From: an uncultured Lachnospiraceae bacterium
GTDB taxonomy: Bacteria > Bacillota > Clostridia > Lachnospirales > Lachnospiraceae
Assembly: GCA_910586015.1 (NCBI GenBank)
Contig: CAJUGJ010000001.1
Coordinates: 1 to 64,000, forward strand
Direction: 5' to 3'
Length of the DNA: 64,000 nucleotides
The notes under the pieces are model-generated. The model was not told the DNA's origin. It ran no database searches and worked only from the letters and a program-made list of their open reading frames with translations. Shown here in pieces: positions 61,006 to 64,000 of the stretch. The translations under genes and the position numbers were made by a program. Position 1 is the first letter of the stretch, and every line of letters starts with the position of its first letter.

Positions 61006-61299
61006 ATGGAAAAAAGTATACCAACCATTATTATGCTAGTTGCTGGAGCAACTGCTTGTATTTGTTGTTTGGTAAATGGTGTAGGTCTATTGACAATGCT
61101 AGAGATTATATTAGTAGTATTGATCGTATTTTTTATTATAGGAAAAATTGCAGGACATATTGTTAGTAAAATTAATGCACAAGCAGAGAATGCAGCAAAA
61201 GAATTAGCACGACAAGAAGAAAGAAAGGTAGAGGAAGAAAAAGAGGATTCTCAAGAAAACTTTGAAGATAAAGCTTCCAAAATCGAAGAAAAAGAGTAA
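61006..61299 (+). CDS. Small two-span membrane protein of the flagellar operon, unknown function
   Basis: A 97-residue protein: two hydrophobic segments (about 6-24 and 27-50, EIILVVLIVFFIIGKIAG) and a highly charged Glu/Lys-rich tail (residues 60-97). It lies between cheD and the flagellar sigma factor with TAGGAGG upstream. Position and layout resemble small sigD-adjacent membrane proteins (compare SwrB/YlxL in Bacillus) but no real similarity is visible. Function unknown. Confidence 0.8.
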   Translation: MEKSIPTIIMLVAGATACICCLVNGVGLLTMLEIILVVLIVFFIIGKIAGHIVSKINAQAENAAKELARQEERKVEEEKEDSQENFEDKASKIEEKE

Positions 61300-61375
61300 C
61301 GCATATGTATAGACTTCAAAGGAGTGAAGATCTGTCCTGTGCAATGACAATTGGAAAAAGAGTGGAGAGAAGGCT

Positions 61376-62140
61376 ATGAACGAAGAAGAAAAGCAAAAGC
61401 TTTGGGATGAGTATAGTAAGAAACATACGCCCGAACTCAGAGAACAGATTATTATGGAATATGCAAATCTGGTCAAAATTGTAGCAGGAAGACTTAGTAT
61501 TTATTTGGGCTATAATGTTGAATATGATGATTTGGTCGGTTATGGAATCTTTGGTTTAATTGATGCGATTGATAAATTTGATTGTGAGAAGGGTGTAAAA
61601 TTTGAAACTTATGCGTCGTTACGTATCCGTGGAGCTATTTTAGATCAAATCAGAAAGATGGATTGGCTTCCTAGAACTCTTCGACAAAGACAAAAAAAGA
61701 TTGATGCTGCCTATCAAAAATTAGAAACGATATCAGGGCGTTCTGCAACAGATAAGGAATTGGCACAAGAATTAGAGATTTCAACAGATGAATTAGAAAA
61801 TTGGCAGAACCAAATGAAAATTTCCAACTTAGTTTCTCTGGACGAATATATGGAACAGGGAGAAGGAAAAGTAGAAGCTCAAAGCAGTGAAGATTATGCA
61901 CAACCAGAACGTGTGATAGAAAAAGAAGAATTAAAAAGAATTTTAATGGATGCCCTTCAGGGACTGACCGAAAAAGAGAAAAAAGTGATTTTGTTATATT
62001 ATTATGAAGATTTAACATTAAAAGAAATAAGTGTGGCGTTAGAAGTTTCAGAATCGAGGATTTCTCAACTTCATACAAAAGCACTTCAAAAAATGAGAAA
62101 AAAATTAGGATCTAATATAGATATTTTTATGGGACAGTAA
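61376..62140 (+). CDS. sigD: Flagellar sigma factor (sigma-28/SigD)
   Basis: A 254-residue FliA/WhiG-type sigma factor. Region 2 (ADEYGIGFLI-like: NVEYDDLVGYGIFGLIDAIDKFD; FETYASLRIRGAILDQIRKMDWLPR) and region 4 (LTEKEKKVILLYYYEDLTLKEISVALEVSESRISQLHTKALQ) are clear; region 3 lies between. It drives filament, late motility and chemotaxis genes. GAGAGAAGG precedes the ATG. Confidence 0.96.
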   Translation: MNEEEKQKLWDEYSKKHTPELREQIIMEYANLVKIVAGRLSIYLGYNVEYDDLVGYGIFGLIDAIDKFDCEKGVKFETYASLRIRGAILDQIRKMDWLPRTLRQRQKKIDAAYQKLETISGRSATDKELAQELEISTDELENWQNQMKISNLVSLDEYMEQGEGKVEAQSSEDYAQPERVIEKEELKRILMDALQGLTEKEKKVILLYYYEDLTLKEISVALEVSESRISQLHTKALQKMRKKLGSNIDIFMGQ

Positions 62141-62164
62141 GGCAAAAACACAGGGGGTAATTGA

Positions 62165-63760
62165 ATGGCAGCACAGAATGGGTATTTTCGTTTAAATATA
62201 AAGTCCAATGGAGTTTATTTAGTGTTAATTCCTCCTGAAGGGGGTGAACCGCTCCAGTTTTCAGAGGTAGATGATTATTTAGCGGCAAAAAAGATAGATT
62301 ATAATAAAAAAGTGGTTTTAGATACAATAAATTCTCTAGAAAAATCGGTAGAAATTTTGATTGCAAGTGGAAAATTTATGCCAGAAAATGAAATGTTAAA
62401 AATCGAAATTGATTTTAACCGAAGAAAGGCAGTTGGAAGATTTTATCCACCATCAAATCAAGGAAATCGTATGACAAGAGAAGAAATTGTAAACGATATG
62501 ATTCATGCAGGAATTAAATATGGATTACAAGAGGAAGCCCTAGACTCTTTTTTAGAATCACCGAGTTATTGTAAAGATTATATATTGGCAGTAGCATTAG
62601 ACCCTGTAGAAGGATCGGATGCCTCTATTCAGTATTTTTTTAATACTGATCTTACGATGAAACCTAAAACAAATGATGACGGTAGTGTTGATTTCCATCA
62701 ACTAGATAATATTTGTCATGTTTCTAAAGGAGAATTGCTTGCCCAATTAACTCCTGCTATACAGGGAAAGCCAGGAATTGATGTTTGTGGTATAGTGATA
62801 AGACCACAAAAAGTAACGAATAAAATCCTAAAATTTGGAAGAAATATTTCTGCAAGTGAAGATCGAACAAAAATTTATTCAGATGTGGACGGACATGTCA
62901 GTTTGGTAGATGATCAAGTATTTGTATCTGATATCTATGAAGTTCCAGCAGATGTTGATTCTTCAACAGGGGATATCTCTTATGATGGAAATGTAGCAAT
63001 CAAAGGAAATGTCAGAACGGGATTTACAGTGCGTGCCAAAGGAGATATTATTGTAAATGGAGTTGTAGAGGGAGCTGTTTTAGAGGCAGGAGGACAGATC
63101 ATTTTAAAACGTGGAATTTCAGGAAAGAACAGAGGCAGATTATTTGCAGGAAGTAATATTGTTTCAAAGTTTATAGAAAGTGCAGAAGTGACAGCAGGTG
63201 GATATATTTCGACAGATGCGATTATGCACAGCCATGTTTCTGCTAGAGGAGATATTATTGCATCAGGAAAAAAAGGTTTTATTTCAGGTGGAGAATTACG
63301 TTCTACCACAATGATCTGTGCAAAAACTGCTGGTTCTACAATGGGAACAACAACGGTTTTAGAAGTGGGAACAGATCCTAATATTTTAGAAGAATATCGA
63401 GGAATGGAAAAAGAGATTGCAGAACTTCAGTCAGAGATAGAAAAGATAAACCAAAATGTTATGGTATATGCAAGACGGTTAAAGAATGGAGAAAAGCTTT
63501 CTTTAGATAAGGTTCAGTACCTAAAAAATGCTACAGCAGAAAAGAAAATAAAAGAGGAAAAGCTCGCTTCTCTAAATCAAAAATATAAAAAAGTAGGAGC
63601 AGAATTAGAAGAAAATAAAAGTGGCTGTATTAAAATACAAGATACGATTTATCCGGGATGTAAAGTTATCATTTCAAGTGTAATTACCTTTATTCGTAAA
63701 CCTTTAAAACATTGTCGTCTTGTTAAAGGTGGAGCTGATATTCGAATGCAAACATATTAA
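62165..63760 (+). CDS. FapA family (DUF342) polymer-like protein of the flagellar operon
   Basis: A 531-residue protein with a C-terminal right-handed beta-helix-like region full of short hydrophobic/Gly repeats (IKGNVRTGFTVRAKGDIIVNG, AVLEAGGQIILKRGI) typical of FapA/DUF342, and a coiled coil (about 415-470). The N-terminal part (about 1-200) is the DUF342 N domain. Related proteins near flagellar genes are associated with polar assembly or cell-surface organisation; the exact role is unknown. CAGGGGG precedes the ATG. Confidence 0.85.
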   Translation: MAAQNGYFRLNIKSNGVYLVLIPPEGGEPLQFSEVDDYLAAKKIDYNKKVVLDTINSLEKSVEILIASGKFMPENEMLKIEIDFNRRKAVGRFYPPSNQGNRMTREEIVNDMIHAGIKYGLQEEALDSFLESPSYCKDYILAVALDPVEGSDASIQYFFNTDLTMKPKTNDDGSVDFHQLDNICHVSKGELLAQLTPAIQGKPGIDVCGIVIRPQKVTNKILKFGRNISASEDRTKIYSDVDGHVSLVDDQVFVSDIYEVPADVDSSTGDISYDGNVAIKGNVRTGFTVRAKGDIIVNGVVEGAVLEAGGQIILKRGISGKNRGRLFAGSNIVSKFIESAEVTAGGYISTDAIMHSHVSARGDIIASGKKGFISGGELRSTTMICAKTAGSTMGTTTVLEVGTDPNILEEYRGMEKEIAELQSEIEKINQNVMVYARRLKNGEKLSLDKVQYLKNATAEKKIKEEKLASLNQKYKKVGAELEENKSGCIKIQDTIYPGCKVIISSVITFIRKPLKHCRLVKGGADIRMQTY

Positions 63761-63785
63761 TAAGGTATGGGGGAGGGAGAAATTT

Positions 63786-64000
63786 ATGGCAATTACACCA
63801 ATTGAAGTTATTACAATGGCACCAAAGTCACAGGAAGCTTCTATACAACGATCAACAGAAACCCAACGACCACTACATGAACAAATTCAGCTCAGTGATC
63901 GAATGCAGGCAGAAACCATTCATAAAGATCGACAGACCATACCAACGAAAGAAACCGAAAATAAACAGTATCGATATGATGCAAAAGAAAAAGGAAATAA
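63786..64000 (+). CDS. Small flagellar-operon protein (partial, 3' cut by window)
   Basis: An open frame of 71 codons to the window end, starting MAITPIEVITMAPKSQEAS, rich in Gln, Thr and basic residues, with GGGGGAGGGAG upstream. Its position after the FapA-like gene suggests a small flagellar-operon protein; no family is recognised. Confidence 0.6.
   Translation, partial: MAITPIEVITMAPKSQEASIQRSTETQRPLHEQIQLSDRMQAETIHKDRQTIPTKETENKQYRYDAKEKGN

Noticed and set aside
1..64000. CRISPR array, rRNA or tRNA genes
   Set aside because: No regularly spaced repeats, and no tRNA cloverleaf or rRNA sequence seen on either strand.

Overview
The window is an AT-rich segment of a motile, Gram-positive, low-GC anaerobe, most likely a Lachnospiraceae-type Clostridium relative (Roseburia/Lachnospira-like). 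The reasons are the gene order topA-codY followed by one very long flagellar/chemotaxis operon, FliY and CheC/CheD chemotaxis proteins, a YlmC/YmxH sporulation-type protein, an S-layer-type surface protein and an AT-rich base composition throughout. No genus can be fixed from the sequence alone.

Positions 1-4500 are accessory DNA. 1-2200 is the lysis end of a prophage or phage remnant: small tail-end protein, XhlA-like protein, holin and NlpC/P60 endolysin. Embedded in it is a 31-residue holin-like toxin gene with a convergent antisense promoter, which looks like a type I toxin-antitoxin locus. 2283-2838 is a DinJ/YafQ-type toxin-antitoxin pair. 3200-3990 holds a small ribbon-helix-helix protein, three copies of a palindromic operator that overlap two divergent promoters, and a strongly folded RNA of about 125 nt followed by a small unknown gene.

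4500-23100 is metabolic: an HAD phosphatase, an iron-sulfur aldo/keto reductase, formate-tetrahydrofolate ligase, aspartate carbamoyltransferase (pyrB-pyrI), a GH20 hexosaminidase, a YcdB/S-layer surface protein, a Gfo/Idh/MocA oxidoreductase and a hexuronate/pectin-derivative cluster (uxaC, LacI regulator, kdgK, kduI) with a clear LacI-type operator. A PadR regulator plus alpha/beta hydrolase pair lies between unusual mobile-element-like scraps. A ThyX-like protein of unknown function follows.

23100-30250 is a core genome stretch: ylmC, nrdR, yifB/comM, dprA, topA and codY, with a dead TnpB fragment and a folded IS-end-like sequence between dprA and topA.

30430-64000 is the fla/che operon, read continuously on the + strand from a sigma-A promoter: flgBC-fliEFGHIJ-motE-fliK-flgD-flgE-flbD-motAB-fliLMY-cheY-fliOPQR-flhBAFG-cheB-(HPt)-cheA-cheW-cheC-cheD-sigD-fapA, continuing past the window end. 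Together these build the basal body, hook, export gate, stator, C-ring switch and chemotaxis signalling core, and supply the sigma factor for late flagellar genes. The most striking oddity is a tandem triplication of the CheA P1 (histidine phosphotransfer) domain, in which the two extra copies keep the histidine but have lost the residues that normally support its phosphorylation.
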